Part shown: in pieces, positions 23,104 to 32,238 of the stretch | Layout of the letters: each line of letters begins with the position of its first letter | Position numbering within the stretch: the stretch's first letter is position 1 | NCBI GenBank assembly: GCA_902784435.1 | Contig: CACZUR010000011.1 | Span: forward strand, 1 to 63,651 | Origin: an uncultured Bacteroidia bacterium | GTDB taxonomy: Bacteria > Bacteroidota > Bacteroidia > Bacteroidales > UBA932 | Direction of reading: 5' to 3' | DNA length: 63,651 nt | Notes under the pieces: generated by a model | The model's database searches: none | Told to the model about the DNA's origin: nothing | Seen by the model: the letters and a program-made list of their open reading frames with translations, nothing else | Translations under genes and position numbers: made by a program

Positions 23104-23125
23104 GCAGGAGGGCGAATGGCGGGCA

Positions 23126-24760
23126 TCAGAATTCGACCTGAAGCTGGAGGTTGAGCGCGGGGGCGGGGGTGTTGCCGCGGCGGATGGTGCAGGCGGCCCG
23201 GGCATAGACGCGGAGGGTGAGGCGGCGCAAGCGGAACTTTCCGGAGCCCACCAGGGATCCCATCAGGCCGGTGCCACTGAGGGCCGGGACGGAGAATGTG
23301 CCGGGGGCGTCGCGCTCATAGCAGTAAATACGGTCGTTCCAGGTGGCCGTGGAAAACGCGCTCAGACGCAGGTAGGACCAGAATCGGTCGGCCTTGTAAC
23401 CACCCTCAGCATATGTGAGAAACCCCCATTTCTCGCAGTGTACCAGTTCGGTGCGGAAAACACCCTGCCAAGGGCCGGAAGCGGCTTTGACGTCCAAGCG
23501 TGCATCGCTGCGCGGGAACTCGTAATTGCGGTAACGCTCCGTCAGTCGCAGATCCACGGACCAGACGGGAGAAATCTGCCACTGCCATACCGAGTAAGCG
23601 CGCAGTTGGAAACGACGAGGTTCCGCCCCGGAAGCCGTGCCAGGGATGGGCAGCAAAGCGGCGTCCAGGGTGAGGGAGGCCTTATGACAAGGCACGGAAC
23701 TGCCGAAGCCACTTCGTCCGCTGAGCGCCTGCCATCGGCCCGATGTAAAAGCCGTACCCATGGCCAGCGCATATTCACCGCTCTTCTTGCCCGTGAAGCG
23801 GCTGGGCAGCACCCTTCCCTGCAAGGCACCTTTCCAGGACTCCCCCATTTTCCAGCGGGCCGATACCTTCCCGCCGAAAGCCCCCTTCCGCAGCGCCAGT
23901 TCCCCGGAGAGATCCGCTCCGCTGATGTTGTACTTCCCGTCCAGCCCCAAGTTCCATCCACCGTCCCAGACGGCACTCATGCCCAGCTGCCCCTTCCTGG
24001 CCAGCCAGTCGCCGTGCAGGCCATAGCGCCCGCCCTGGGCAGCGTATGCAGACGCCCGGAAACGACGCCCCGCATACTCCCCCGCCGCTCCGCGGAGCGT
24101 ACTGGCCGATGTATAGGAATTCGCAGGCGAAAGGCCCGTAGAACGCCGCACAAAAGCATCCAGGGTAGATAGGTTTTCCATGGAAAATCCCGTCCAGGAC
24201 ACCAGCCCTTGTCCCCATTTGCAGTGAAAATCGCCCGCGATCACGCGCCACTGGCGGATGCGCGTTTCACCGTAGAAGCTACCGTCCCTTCCCCGCCAGG
24301 CAGCCCCGGCACGCCAGTTTTCCCCCATAACTTTTGCCTTGGCGCCCACCGAAGACAGGGTGGTCCGGACCAGGGCGGTTCCATGCACCCGCACCGTGTC
24401 CGCCACCCCGGGAAGACGCGACGAATACAGGGACAGAAAGGGTCGTAGCGCCGCTACGGCTTCCGGAGAAAAACCATCCAGCAGCGAAAGTTCTTCCCAC
24501 GAAAGGATATCGCCGGAAGCAGCCCGGTAATCCCGGATGCTGGCCACTTGATAGTCCGACAGGAGCAATCCCGGCATCAGGTGATCGGCATTGATCCGGA
24601 CAACGGAGACACCCTCCAGGCGCTCCACCCAATCGGCAGGGATTTCCTCCTCCGAAGAGGCCCCGGAAAGATACATGGCCGCCCGCAAAACAGCGTCTTC
24701 CTGCGCAGTCAGGGACCAGGCGGCGAGTCCCGTCAGCAGACTCACAATAAAACGTTTCAT
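23126..24760 (-). CDS. Exported helix-hairpin-helix protein with barrel-like C-terminus
   Basis: A 544-residue protein with a signal peptide (MKRFIVSLLTGLAAWSLTAQ). A helix-hairpin-helix-type module lies at about 70-110 (RDYRAASGDILSWEELSLLD then G-F-S-P-E-A-V), as in ComEA-like proteins. From about 130 to the end it is rich in alternating aromatic/hydrophobic beta strands (for example LRAYSVWQWQISPVWSVDLR) and ends in Phe, which suggests an outer-membrane beta-barrel. This architecture is common in Bacteroidales; the function is unknown. The start at 24760 is set by the signal peptide; the ORF extends artificially to 25165 over hpt. Divergent from hpt. Confidence 0.82.
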   Translation of the reverse strand: MKRFIVSLLTGLAAWSLTAQEDAVLRAAMYLSGASSEEEIPADWVERLEGVSVVRINADHLMPGLLLSDYQVASIRDYRAASGDILSWEELSLLDGFSPEAVAALRPFLSLYSSRLPGVADTVRVHGTALVRTTLSSVGAKAKVMGENWRAGAAWRGRDGSFYGETRIRQWRVIAGDFHCKWGQGLVSWTGFSMENLSTLDAFVRRSTGLSPANSYTSASTLRGAAGEYAGRRFRASAYAAQGGRYGLHGDWLARKGQLGMSAVWDGGWNLGLDGKYNISGADLSGELALRKGAFGGKVSARWKMGESWKGALQGRVLPSRFTGKKSGEYALAMGTAFTSGRWQALSGRSGFGSSVPCHKASLTLDAALLPIPGTASGAEPRRFQLRAYSVWQWQISPVWSVDLRLTERYRNYEFPRSDARLDVKAASGPWQGVFRTELVHCEKWGFLTYAEGGYKADRFWSYLRLSAFSTATWNDRIYCYERDAPGTFSVPALSGTGLMGSLVGSGKFRLRRLTLRVYARAACTIRRGNTPAPALNLQLQVEF

Positions 24761-24846
24761 GTTCCAAGTTAAGGGGAAGATTCCACAAAAAACACCCCCT
24801 GTTGATAACTTGTGTTGTTTTACAGTTTTTTTTGCGTGTTTTTTAT

Positions 24847-24854
24847 TATTTTTG
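24847..24854 (+). promoter_or_regulatory. hpt -7 element
   Basis: TATTTTTG, 21 bases before the hpt ATG, in a T-rich divergent region. The -33 element is unclear. Confidence 0.5.
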
Positions 24855-24874
24855 TGTTTTAGAAACCGATTTCC

Positions 24875-25426
24875 ATGGAAAACAAGATTCATCTCCACGA
24901 CAAAACCTTCAAACTTTTCATCCCCAACGAAGATATAGAGAAGGCCATCGACGCTGTGGCAGAGCGTCTGAACCGGGATTACGCAGACGCCACGGACGAC
25001 AATCCCGTAGTCATGATCTGCACCCTGAACGGGGCTGTCATCTTTGCCGCAGAACTGCTCAAGCGCGTTCAGTTTCCCATGGTTTTGAAGGCCTGCAAGC
25101 TCTCCTCGTACGAAGGCATCTGCTCTACCGGCGTCATCAAGACGGAAGTTCCCCTTCCGGAACACTTGGAAGGCAAAAGGGTGCTCATCGTGGAAGACAT
25201 CGTAGACACCGGCGGCACCATCGTGGCCATGGCGGAGCAGCTCAAGGCCCGCAAGGTCCAGGACGCCCGCATCTGCACCCTTCTCCTCAAGAAGGACGTC
25301 TACAAGAAGGACGTGAAACTGGACTATGTGGCCATGGAAATTCCCAACCGCTTCATCGTGGGCTTCGGCCTGGATTACGATGAACTGGGCCGCAACACCA
25401 AGGACATCTACGTACTGGACGACTAA
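24875..25426 (+). CDS. hpt: Hypoxanthine phosphoribosyltransferase
   Basis: Purine salvage: hypoxanthine or guanine plus PRPP gives IMP or GMP. The PRPP-binding loop VLIVEDIVDTGGTI is at about 103-116, and the purine-specificity region K-L-D-Y-V-A-M-E-I-P-N-R-F-I-V-G-F-G-L-D-Y is near the end. 183 residues, a normal length. adk follows after 21 bases, the usual Bacteroidota pairing. Confidence 0.95.
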   Translation: MENKIHLHDKTFKLFIPNEDIEKAIDAVAERLNRDYADATDDNPVVMICTLNGAVIFAAELLKRVQFPMVLKACKLSSYEGICSTGVIKTEVPLPEHLEGKRVLIVEDIVDTGGTIVAMAEQLKARKVQDARICTLLLKKDVYKKDVKLDYVAMEIPNRFIVGFGLDYDELGRNTKDIYVLDD

Positions 25427-25447
25427 TCACACCAAAACTTAATAACC

Positions 25448-26020
25448 ATGAAGTATTACGTTCTGTTCGGACCTCCCGGTGCAGGCAAAGGCACCCAGGC
25501 CGGTGCCATGGTAGCCCGCTACCATCTGTGCCACCTGTCCACCGGAGAACTGCTCCGCAGCGAAATCGCTGCAGGAACTCCGCTGGGCATCCAGGCCAAG
25601 GCGCTTATAGAAAACGGTTCCCTGGTCCCGGACCAGGTGGTAGAAGGCATGATCGAATCGCGGATCAGCCATGCCCAAGGCGTGGAAGGCTTCCTGCTGG
25701 ACGGCTTTCCCCGCACCATCGCCCAGGCGCAGGTACTGGACCAGATGCTGGAGAAACGCGGAGAATCTGTCACCGCCTGCGTTTCCATCATGATTCCGGA
25801 CGCCACCATCCACGAGCGCATCGCCCATCGGGCCCACATTGAAGGCCGGGCCGATGATGCCCGGGAGGAAGTGGTGGAAAACCGTATCCAGACCTACCAC
25901 GCTAAAACGGAACCCCTGATCCAGTATTACCGGCAAAACGGAAAGTACGAGGAAATTGACGGCATCGGCACCATCGAGGAGGTCCAGGCCCGCATCTTTG
26001 CCCTCATGGACAAACATTAG
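25448..26020 (+). CDS. adk: Adenylate kinase (short form)
   Basis: Balances ATP + AMP and 2 ADP. P-loop FGPPGAGKGTQAGAM (residues 6-20), AMP site H-L-S-T-G-E-L-L-R, and LLDGFPRT. At 190 residues with a short lid (no zinc-binding Cys) it is the short-lid type typical of Bacteroidota. The start ATG 25448 directly precedes the P-loop strand. A strong terminator follows. Confidence 0.95.
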   Translation: MKYYVLFGPPGAGKGTQAGAMVARYHLCHLSTGELLRSEIAAGTPLGIQAKALIENGSLVPDQVVEGMIESRISHAQGVEGFLLDGFPRTIAQAQVLDQMLEKRGESVTACVSIMIPDATIHERIAHRAHIEGRADDAREEVVENRIQTYHAKTEPLIQYYRQNGKYEEIDGIGTIEEVQARIFALMDKH

Positions 26021-26049
26021 TTTCGCCTTTCTTCCTCCATAAAATGACG

Positions 26050-26080
26050 CAGGCCCCCTAAGGGGCCTGTTTTTATTTTC
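26050..26080 (+). terminator. Rho-independent terminator of hpt-adk
   Basis: Perfect 8-bp GC stem CAGGCCCC (26050-26057) and GGGGCCTG (26062-26069), loop of four, followed by TTTTTATTTT. Confidence 0.92.
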
Positions 26081-26092
26081 TGATATTCTTTG

Positions 26093-26100
26093 TATATTTG
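26093..26100 (+). promoter_or_regulatory. -7 element of the fatty-acid operon
   Basis: TATATTTG, 26 bases before ATG 26127, just behind the adk terminator. It is the only promoter I see before the six-gene run 26127-33477. Confidence 0.55.
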
Positions 26101-26126
26101 TGAAATTGAATCAGTAACAACCGGAT

Positions 26127-28619
26127 ATGCACAGGATTTTTCTGCCGCTATATAAGTTCTTCCAGGGCCACAAGTCCCTGCTATATATCCTTCTCATTGC
26201 CTCTACGGCCATTTTTGCATGGTTTGCCTCCCGGCTCCGCTATGAGGAAGACATCATCAAACTGCTTCCGCGCAGCGCCACTTCCAGCGAACTGGCCTTC
26301 TCGGATATAGACCTGGTAGACAAAGTATTTGTGCAGGTTACTTCCCGGGACAGCCTGAATCCGGTAGACCCGCTGGTACTGGGAGACGCCGTGGAAGAAT
26401 TCTGCGACATGCTGGAGCGGAAGGACAGTGCCACCCACTTTATTGGCGGCGTGCTCTCTACCCTGGACATAGACACGGCCTTCGGCGCCATGGACTATGC
26501 CATGAACCACCTTCCTTCTTTCGTAGACACCAGCTGGTATGCCATTCTGGAACAGGCCCTGAGCCGGGAAAGCATTGAGCGGCAGATGCAGCAGAACGCC
26601 GCCCTGGTCATGGAAGACGAAACCGGCGACGACACCCAGATGGTGGCCATAGACCCGCTGGGCCTGCGGGACCTCCTGCTCGGGCAATTCCTGGGCGGGG
26701 ACGGCAGCGCCATCGGCGGCTTCAACATGGACGACGGCCACTTCTTCTGCATGGACAAAACGGTGGCCCTGGCGTTCATCGCCCCCAATTTCAACTCGCT
26801 CAATTCCGGAGAATCCACCCGCTTCGTCAACATGGTGAACAAGGCCCGCAAGGAATATGAGACGGCCCATCCGGAACTTCGCATCCTGGTGCACGGCAAC
26901 CCGCAGGGCAGCGTCTCCAACGCCGGCACCATCAAGCGGGATCTGGTATGGACCATCGGCCTGTCCCTGCTCCTGATCCTCCTGATCATGTTCCTGAGCT
27001 TCCACAACTTCACCTTTATCTGGCAGCAGATTGTACCGGTCATCTACGGTGCGGTGTTCTCACTCTCCTGCATGTACTGGGTGAAGGGTGTGATGAGCCT
27101 CATGGCCCTGGGTATCAGTGCCATCGTGCTGGGCGTAGCCATCAGCTACTGCCTGCACGTGCTCATCCATTTCTACTATGTGGGAGACGTGGAAAAGATG
27201 CTCCGCGACGAAAGCACGCCTGTCGTGCTGGGCTGCATCACCACCGTGGGCGCCTTTATGGGCCTGCTGTTCACGGAAAGCGACCTGCTCCGGGACTTCG
27301 GCCTGTTCAGTACCTTTGCACTCATCGGCAACACCCTGTTCGCCCTCATCTTCCTGCCGCATTTCATGAGTCCCAAGCAAATCCAGTTCAAGCGAAGCCA
27401 CGGCTTCCCGCTGGTAGAAAGGCTCAACAGCCTGCCCTGGGACCGCAACAAATGGGTCATTGGATCGCTCCTGGTCATCATCCTGGTGGGCGTATTGTTC
27501 AGCCCCAGAGTCAAGTTCGACTCAGACCTCCGGAACCTGGACTACGACGACCCTTACCTCACGGAATGCACCCAGCTGTATAACAGCAAGAATTCCGACG
27601 GCTATGTGCACATGTATTTCGCCGCCTGGGACGACAATCTGGACCAGGCGCTGGAATACAACAAAGTACTGTACCCCGCCCTGGATTCCCTGCAGAAGCA
27701 GGGCCTGGTCAAAGCCTACAGTCCGGTAGCCCGCCTGCTGTTCCAGTCGCAGGCAGACCAGAAAAAACGGATAGATACCTGGAACCGTTTCTGGTCCAGG
27801 AACCGCGTAGCCCAGCTGCGCCGGGACCTTTCCGAAACAGCCCGTGAGAACGACCTGCCCACAGACCTGTTCCAGCCGTTCCTGAGCCTGATTACTGCCC
27901 AGTACGAACCCGGCAACCTGTACGAGGCAGACGTCATTCCCGCCGGCCTCATGTCCAACTACCTGGAATGCCAGGAAAGCGGCCGCTATATGGTATTTAC
28001 GGACGTAGCCTATGCCCAGGAGGACCAGGACCGGGTCTGGGATCCGCTGGCCGCCCTGCCGCACATCATTGTCCTGGAGCCTTTCTACTACTGCCGGGAC
28101 ATGGTGGAAATCGTCCACGACGACTTCTCCACCACCCTGTGGATCTCCAGTATCTTCGTGTTCATCGTCCTGCTCCTGAGCTTCCGCAACATCCTCATCG
28201 CGCTGGTGGCCTTCTTCCCCATGTTTATCAGCTGGTACGTGATGCAGGGCTATATGGCCATCTTCGGACTGGAATTCAACCTCATCAACATTGTCATCTC
28301 CACCTTTATCTACGGTATTGGCGTAGACTACAGCATCTTTGTCATGGAAGGATTGCTGGCCGATGCCAGGCGCGGGGAATCCAAAATGCTGGTATACCAC
28401 AAGGTAGCTATCTTCTACAGCGCCCTCATCCTGTTCATCGTCACGTTCTCCCTGATCTTTGCCACCCACCCGGCCATCCACTCCATCGGCATCATCACCA
28501 TGATAGGCATGGCATCCACCATCCTCATTACCTATTCCATCCAGCCCTGGGTGTTCCGCCTGCTGTGCAAAGTACCCTTCTTCCGCCGTAGTTTCGGCAT
28601 CCCCGACCAAAAGCAATGA
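26127..28619 (+). CDS. MMPL/RND-superfamily exporter
   Basis: An 830-residue inner-membrane transporter with the two-fold layout of RND/MMPL proteins: one N-terminal helix (about 15-33), a large periplasmic loop, five helices (about 270-425), then a second set (helix near 448, loop, five helices 670-815). Such proteins move lipids or hydrophobic molecules, using the proton gradient. Conserved acidic/Gly motifs appear in the helices (S-A-I-V-L-G-V-A-I-S-Y and I-Y-G-I-G-V-D-Y-S). The 4-base overlap with the FakA-like gene and the downstream fatty-acid genes suggest a fatty-acid or lipid substrate, which is inference. Confidence 0.88.
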   Translation: MHRIFLPLYKFFQGHKSLLYILLIASTAIFAWFASRLRYEEDIIKLLPRSATSSELAFSDIDLVDKVFVQVTSRDSLNPVDPLVLGDAVEEFCDMLERKDSATHFIGGVLSTLDIDTAFGAMDYAMNHLPSFVDTSWYAILEQALSRESIERQMQQNAALVMEDETGDDTQMVAIDPLGLRDLLLGQFLGGDGSAIGGFNMDDGHFFCMDKTVALAFIAPNFNSLNSGESTRFVNMVNKARKEYETAHPELRILVHGNPQGSVSNAGTIKRDLVWTIGLSLLLILLIMFLSFHNFTFIWQQIVPVIYGAVFSLSCMYWVKGVMSLMALGISAIVLGVAISYCLHVLIHFYYVGDVEKMLRDESTPVVLGCITTVGAFMGLLFTESDLLRDFGLFSTFALIGNTLFALIFLPHFMSPKQIQFKRSHGFPLVERLNSLPWDRNKWVIGSLLVIILVGVLFSPRVKFDSDLRNLDYDDPYLTECTQLYNSKNSDGYVHMYFAAWDDNLDQALEYNKVLYPALDSLQKQGLVKAYSPVARLLFQSQADQKKRIDTWNRFWSRNRVAQLRRDLSETARENDLPTDLFQPFLSLITAQYEPGNLYEADVIPAGLMSNYLECQESGRYMVFTDVAYAQEDQDRVWDPLAALPHIIVLEPFYYCRDMVEIVHDDFSTTLWISSIFVFIVLLLSFRNILIALVAFFPMFISWYVMQGYMAIFGLEFNLINIVISTFIYGIGVDYSIFVMEGLLADARRGESKMLVYHKVAIFYSALILFIVTFSLIFATHPAIHSIGIITMIGMASTILITYSIQPWVFRLLCKVPFFRRSFGIPDQKQ

Positions 28620-30238
28620 ACCTGAACGCAGAACTATACCTGAACCTGATCAGGGGCGGAGCCGCCCGCCTGGCACAGAAACGCCAGGAAATCAACGACC
28701 TCAATGTCTTCCCCATTCCGGACGGAGATACGGGGGACAATATGTACATGACCATCCAGGCAGGAGCCCGCAGCCAGGTCTGCGCCACGCTGGGCGCCAC
28801 GGCCGAAACCATTTCCCGGGAAATGCTCCTGGGTGCCAGGGGCAATTCCGGGGTAATCCTCTCGCGCATCTTCGCCGGGATGGGGAAAGCCTTCCAGGGC
28901 CTGCAGGAGGCCGATATCAACGCCTTCACCGTCGCCATGCGCTCCGGCGTGAAAGAAGCCTACCATGCCGTTTCCCAGCCGGTAGAGGGAACCATCCTCA
29001 CGGTGCTCCGCGAAGGTGTGGAGGCCGCGGAAGGTGCCGCCGGCCTGGAAGACTACCTGGACCGCTGGATACCGGCCATGGAAAAAAGCCTGGAACACAC
29101 GCCACAGCTGCTGGATGTCCTGAAAAAGGCCGGCGTAGTAGACAGCGGCGGCGCAGGTCTGCTGTGCATCGCCGAAGGCATGCGGGAGGCCCTGCATGGA
29201 AGATCCCCGGTCATGGCCGGGGATGACGCCAAGGCCGGGGCAGATGTCATGGCCGGCCCCGACCGGCCATCCATCGACTTCAACGCCTTCACGGAGGACA
29301 GCGAGCTGGAATTCGGCTACTGCACGGAGTTCCTGCTCAGGCTCCAGCGATGCAAAGTGGACCTGGACAGCTTTGATGAAAGCGTCATCCGGCGCTACCT
29401 GGAAACCCGGGGAGACTCCCTGGTATTCTTCCGCGACGGCAGCATCGTCAAGGTGCACGTGCACACCCAGGACCCGGGGGCCGTCCTTTCCCATTGCAGA
29501 CAGTGGGGCGAATTTCTCACGGTAAAAGTGGAGAACATGACCCTGCAGCACCACGAAAACCACATGGACCGGCGTTTCAAGCGCGCCCGCAAGTCCCTGG
29601 GCATTGTTACGGTGGCCACCGGCGACGGCCTGGTAAATGCGTTCCGGGAAATGGGGGCCGATGCAGTCATCGCAGGCGGCCAGACCATGAATCCGCCCGT
29701 AGAGCGCTTCCTGGAGGCCTTCGACCAGGCAAATGCAGACACCATCCTGGTGTTCCCCAACAACAGCAACATCATCCTTACCGCCCGGCAGGCCGCAGAA
29801 ATCTACAAAGCCAGCCGGATAGAAGTCATTCCCACCAAAACCCTGGGAGAAGGCTATTACGCCCTGGCCAACCTGGACGCGGAGCAGCCGCTGGAAACCC
29901 TCCGCGAAACCCTGGCCGCAGCTGCCCGGAGTGTCACCACCGGCCAGATTTCCCGCGCCATCCGGGACACCGCCGAGGCCCGCGAAGGCGACTATATTGG
30001 ATTCAGCGGCAAGGAAATCCTGTGTTCCTGTCCCGACAGGCCCGGCGCCGTCCTCTCCCTCGCAGAAAAACTGCTGGCAGGAGAAAAAGATGTCCTTATC
30101 CTGTTCAGCGGTGCAGATGCGCCTGAACAGGAGGCCCGCAGCCTCCAATCCCAGTTGGAAAAACAGTATCCCCTCACGGAGGTCATCCTCCATGATGGCG
30201 GGCAACCCGTATACGATTATCTATTAGTAATGTGTTAA
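28616..30238 (+). CDS. fakA: DAK2/DegV-type kinase, FakA-like
   Basis: FakA-type proteins phosphorylate a fatty acid held by FakB. The N-terminal DhaL domain (about 1-190) has VFPIPDGDTGDNMYMT, with the ATP/Mg-binding D-G-D-T-G-x-N, and GARGNSGVILSRIFAGM. The middle and C-terminal FakA domains follow (L-E-F-G-Y-C-T-E-F, and P-N-N-S-N-I). 540 residues, a normal length. Between DhaL and the middle domain (about residues 195-218) sits a linker encoded by two ATSSCCGG-type palindromes (29202-29270). A DegV (FakB-like) gene follows 4 bases later, supporting FakA over a dihydroxyacetone kinase. Confidence 0.88.
   Translation: MNLNAELYLNLIRGGAARLAQKRQEINDLNVFPIPDGDTGDNMYMTIQAGARSQVCATLGATAETISREMLLGARGNSGVILSRIFAGMGKAFQGLQEADINAFTVAMRSGVKEAYHAVSQPVEGTILTVLREGVEAAEGAAGLEDYLDRWIPAMEKSLEHTPQLLDVLKKAGVVDSGGAGLLCIAEGMREALHGRSPVMAGDDAKAGADVMAGPDRPSIDFNAFTEDSELEFGYCTEFLLRLQRCKVDLDSFDESVIRRYLETRGDSLVFFRDGSIVKVHVHTQDPGAVLSHCRQWGEFLTVKVENMTLQHHENHMDRRFKRARKSLGIVTVATGDGLVNAFREMGADAVIAGGQTMNPPVERFLEAFDQANADTILVFPNNSNIILTARQAAEIYKASRIEVIPTKTLGEGYYALANLDAEQPLETLRETLAAAARSVTTGQISRAIRDTAEAREGDYIGFSGKEILCSCPDRPGAVLSLAEKLLAGEKDVLILFSGADAPEQEARSLQSQLEKQYPLTEVILHDGGQPVYDYLLVMC
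29202..29270. repeat. Two in-frame palindromes inside the FakA-like gene
   Basis: ATCCCCGG-N6-CCGGGGAT (29203-29224, followed by GACG) and ATGGCCGG-N6-CCGGCCAT (29249-29270). Both are variants of the element ATGCCCGG-N5-CCGGGCAT-GACG found in three other genes here. Together they encode a Gly/Ala/Pro/Asp-rich insert at a domain boundary. Confidence 0.75.
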
Positions 30239-30242
30239 TACC

Positions 30243-31109
30243 ATGCTCAAGATTTACACAGACACTGACACCGATTTTACCCCGGAACTGGCCAGGGAAT
30301 ATGGCTATCAGCTCATTTCCATGCCCTACAGCATCGATGCCCAAACCACCTACCCCTATGTAGACTTTGAGAAGTTCGATGCCCACGCCTTCTACGACAC
30401 CCTGCGGGAAGGCGTCCTTCCCACGACCAGCGCCATTTCCAAGGAACAGTACATCAACTACTTTATCCGGGATTTTGCCGCCGGCAACGAAATCCTCTAC
30501 GTGCACTTCTCCCGTGCCATGACCAACACCTTCGACGCCATGGACCAGGCTGTAAATACCCTGAAAAAGCAGTACCCGGCCGCCCGCTTCGAAGAGATTG
30601 ACACCAAGGGAATCACCACCATCAGCTACGCCATCGTCCGCGAGGTGGGAGACCTGGTGAAGGCCGGTAAAAGCCTGGATGAAATCCTGGAATGGGCCCG
30701 CACGGAAGTGGACAAGTTCGCCATGTACTTCTTTGCCGACGACCTCAAGTTCTTCCGCCGCAGCGGTCGTGTCAGCGGCCTGGCCGCCACCATGGGCACC
30801 CTCATCGGCATCCGCCCCCTCATCCACATGAGCCAGGCGGGCAAGATGGAGTCCATCGGCACGGTAAAAGGCCGTTTGAACGCCCTGGAGGCCCTGCTGG
30901 GCAAAGTGGAAGAGCTGGGCGAAGACATCGACAAACACCGTATCTGTATCGGCCATACCGACGCCCCGGAAATCGCCCATACGCTGGGACAGATGATCCA
31001 GCACAAATTCGGCAAACAGGATATCGTTTACGTAGACGTGAATCCCACCGCAGGCAGCCACTGCGGTCCCAACGGCGTAGGCGTATGTTTCCACGCAAAA
31101 CACCGCTAG
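30243..31109 (+). CDS. DegV-family fatty-acid-binding protein, FakB-like
   Basis: FakB proteins carry a fatty acid for phosphorylation by FakA. MLKIYTDTDTDFTPELAREY is the DegV start. D-T-K-G-I-T replaces the usual D-S-x-x-x-S motif, and the C-terminal GPNGVGVCF is typical. Fatty-acid head-group contacts (Ser/Thr and His) cannot be verified by eye. The gene lies 4 bases after fakA and one base before an acyltransferase-like gene. Confidence 0.88.
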   Translation: MLKIYTDTDTDFTPELAREYGYQLISMPYSIDAQTTYPYVDFEKFDAHAFYDTLREGVLPTTSAISKEQYINYFIRDFAAGNEILYVHFSRAMTNTFDAMDQAVNTLKKQYPAARFEEIDTKGITTISYAIVREVGDLVKAGKSLDEILEWARTEVDKFAMYFFADDLKFFRRSGRVSGLAATMGTLIGIRPLIHMSQAGKMESIGTVKGRLNALEALLGKVEELGEDIDKHRICIGHTDAPEIAHTLGQMIQHKFGKQDIVYVDVNPTAGSHCGPNGVGVCFHAKHR

Positions 31110-31110
31110 C

Positions 31111-32238
31111 ATGATTACCGTCAAAGAAGTCAAGACACGCCGGGAGCAGAAAGAATTCCTGGATTTTCCGCTGGACCTGTACAAGGGATGTCCCCACTAC
31201 ATCCCCCCTATGTACATGGACGAAAAGAAGATTTTCCGGAAAGACTACGTATACAATTCCAGCTGCGACGCGGTCTTCTTCAACGCCTACCTGGACGGAA
31301 AGATGGCCGGACGCATCCAGGGCATCATCCAGAAAGACGCCAATGCCAAGAACGCCCAGAAACGCGCCCGTTTCACGCGTATCGAGGCCATCGACAATGC
31401 CGATGTCTTCCAGGCGCTCCTGGAGGCGGCCGAAGCCTGGGCCCGCAGCAAAGGGATGGACACCATCCAGGGCCCCATCGGCTACTCGGACCTGGAGAAA
31501 GAGGGCCTGCTCATCGAAGGCTTCGACGTACCCGGCACCTTCGTCACCACCTACAATCACCCTTATTACCAGAAGCACATCGAAGCCCTGGGATACCGCA
31601 AGGAAGTGGATTACACCGGTTCTTTCCTGTACGGACCCGAGTCGGAAGAAACGCTGCAGGAAATGGAAGAGCTGGTCCAATTCATTTTCCGGCGCTACAA
31701 ACTGCACTTCGGGGAATCCCGGAACGGGGCCGATTTTCTGCGCAAATATGCAAACGGCATCTTCAACCTGATGGACAAGTCCTACGAAGGACTGTACGGC
31801 ACCGTGCCCTTCACCGAAGGCATGCGCAAGCTCATGGTAGACAATTTCAGCCTGGTCATCAATCCCAAGTATTCGGCCATCATCCTGGACCAGGACAACA
31901 AACCCGTCTGCTTCGGCCTGGCCATTCCTTCCCTGAACAGGGCTTTCCAGGGCACCCGGGGGCATATCACGCCCGGCGTCGCCCTCCGCTTCCTCCAATG
32001 CATCCGCCATCCGGACAGCCTGAACCTGTGCATCATCGGCGTAGACCCGGAATACCTGAACCGGGGTGTGTCGGCCGCCCTCTCCCTGGCCATCATGAAG
32101 ATGCTCAAGGAAACGCCCTCGCTCCAGTATGCCGATACCTGCATCAACCTGGAAGACAATTACGCCATCCAGAATCAGTGGAAACGTTTCCGTCGCAGCA
32201 CGCCCAAGCGATACCGCGCTTACGTCAAAAGCCTATGA
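31111..32238 (+). CDS. GNAT-like acyltransferase-family protein
   Basis: A 375-residue soluble protein of a conserved family that looks like two GNAT folds: about 1-190 (A-R-F-T-R-I-E-A-I-D, GPIGYSDLEKEGLLIEGF) and 200-375 (C-I-I-G-V-D-P-E-Y-L-N-R-G-V-S-A-A, a plausible acyl-CoA loop). Homologues are annotated only as N-acetyltransferases. Its stop overlaps the plsX start (ATGA), so it belongs with the fatty-acid genes. A role in acyl transfer is inference. Confidence 0.7.
   Translation: MITVKEVKTRREQKEFLDFPLDLYKGCPHYIPPMYMDEKKIFRKDYVYNSSCDAVFFNAYLDGKMAGRIQGIIQKDANAKNAQKRARFTRIEAIDNADVFQALLEAAEAWARSKGMDTIQGPIGYSDLEKEGLLIEGFDVPGTFVTTYNHPYYQKHIEALGYRKEVDYTGSFLYGPESEETLQEMEELVQFIFRRYKLHFGESRNGADFLRKYANGIFNLMDKSYEGLYGTVPFTEGMRKLMVDNFSLVINPKYSAIILDQDNKPVCFGLAIPSLNRAFQGTRGHITPGVALRFLQCIRHPDSLNLCIIGVDPEYLNRGVSAALSLAIMKMLKETPSLQYADTCINLEDNYAIQNQWKRFRRSTPKRYRAYVKSL

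Noticed and set aside
23126-25165. Long form of the helix-hairpin-helix gene
   Set aside because: The extra 135 residues run antisense through hpt; the signal peptide at 24760 marks the true start.
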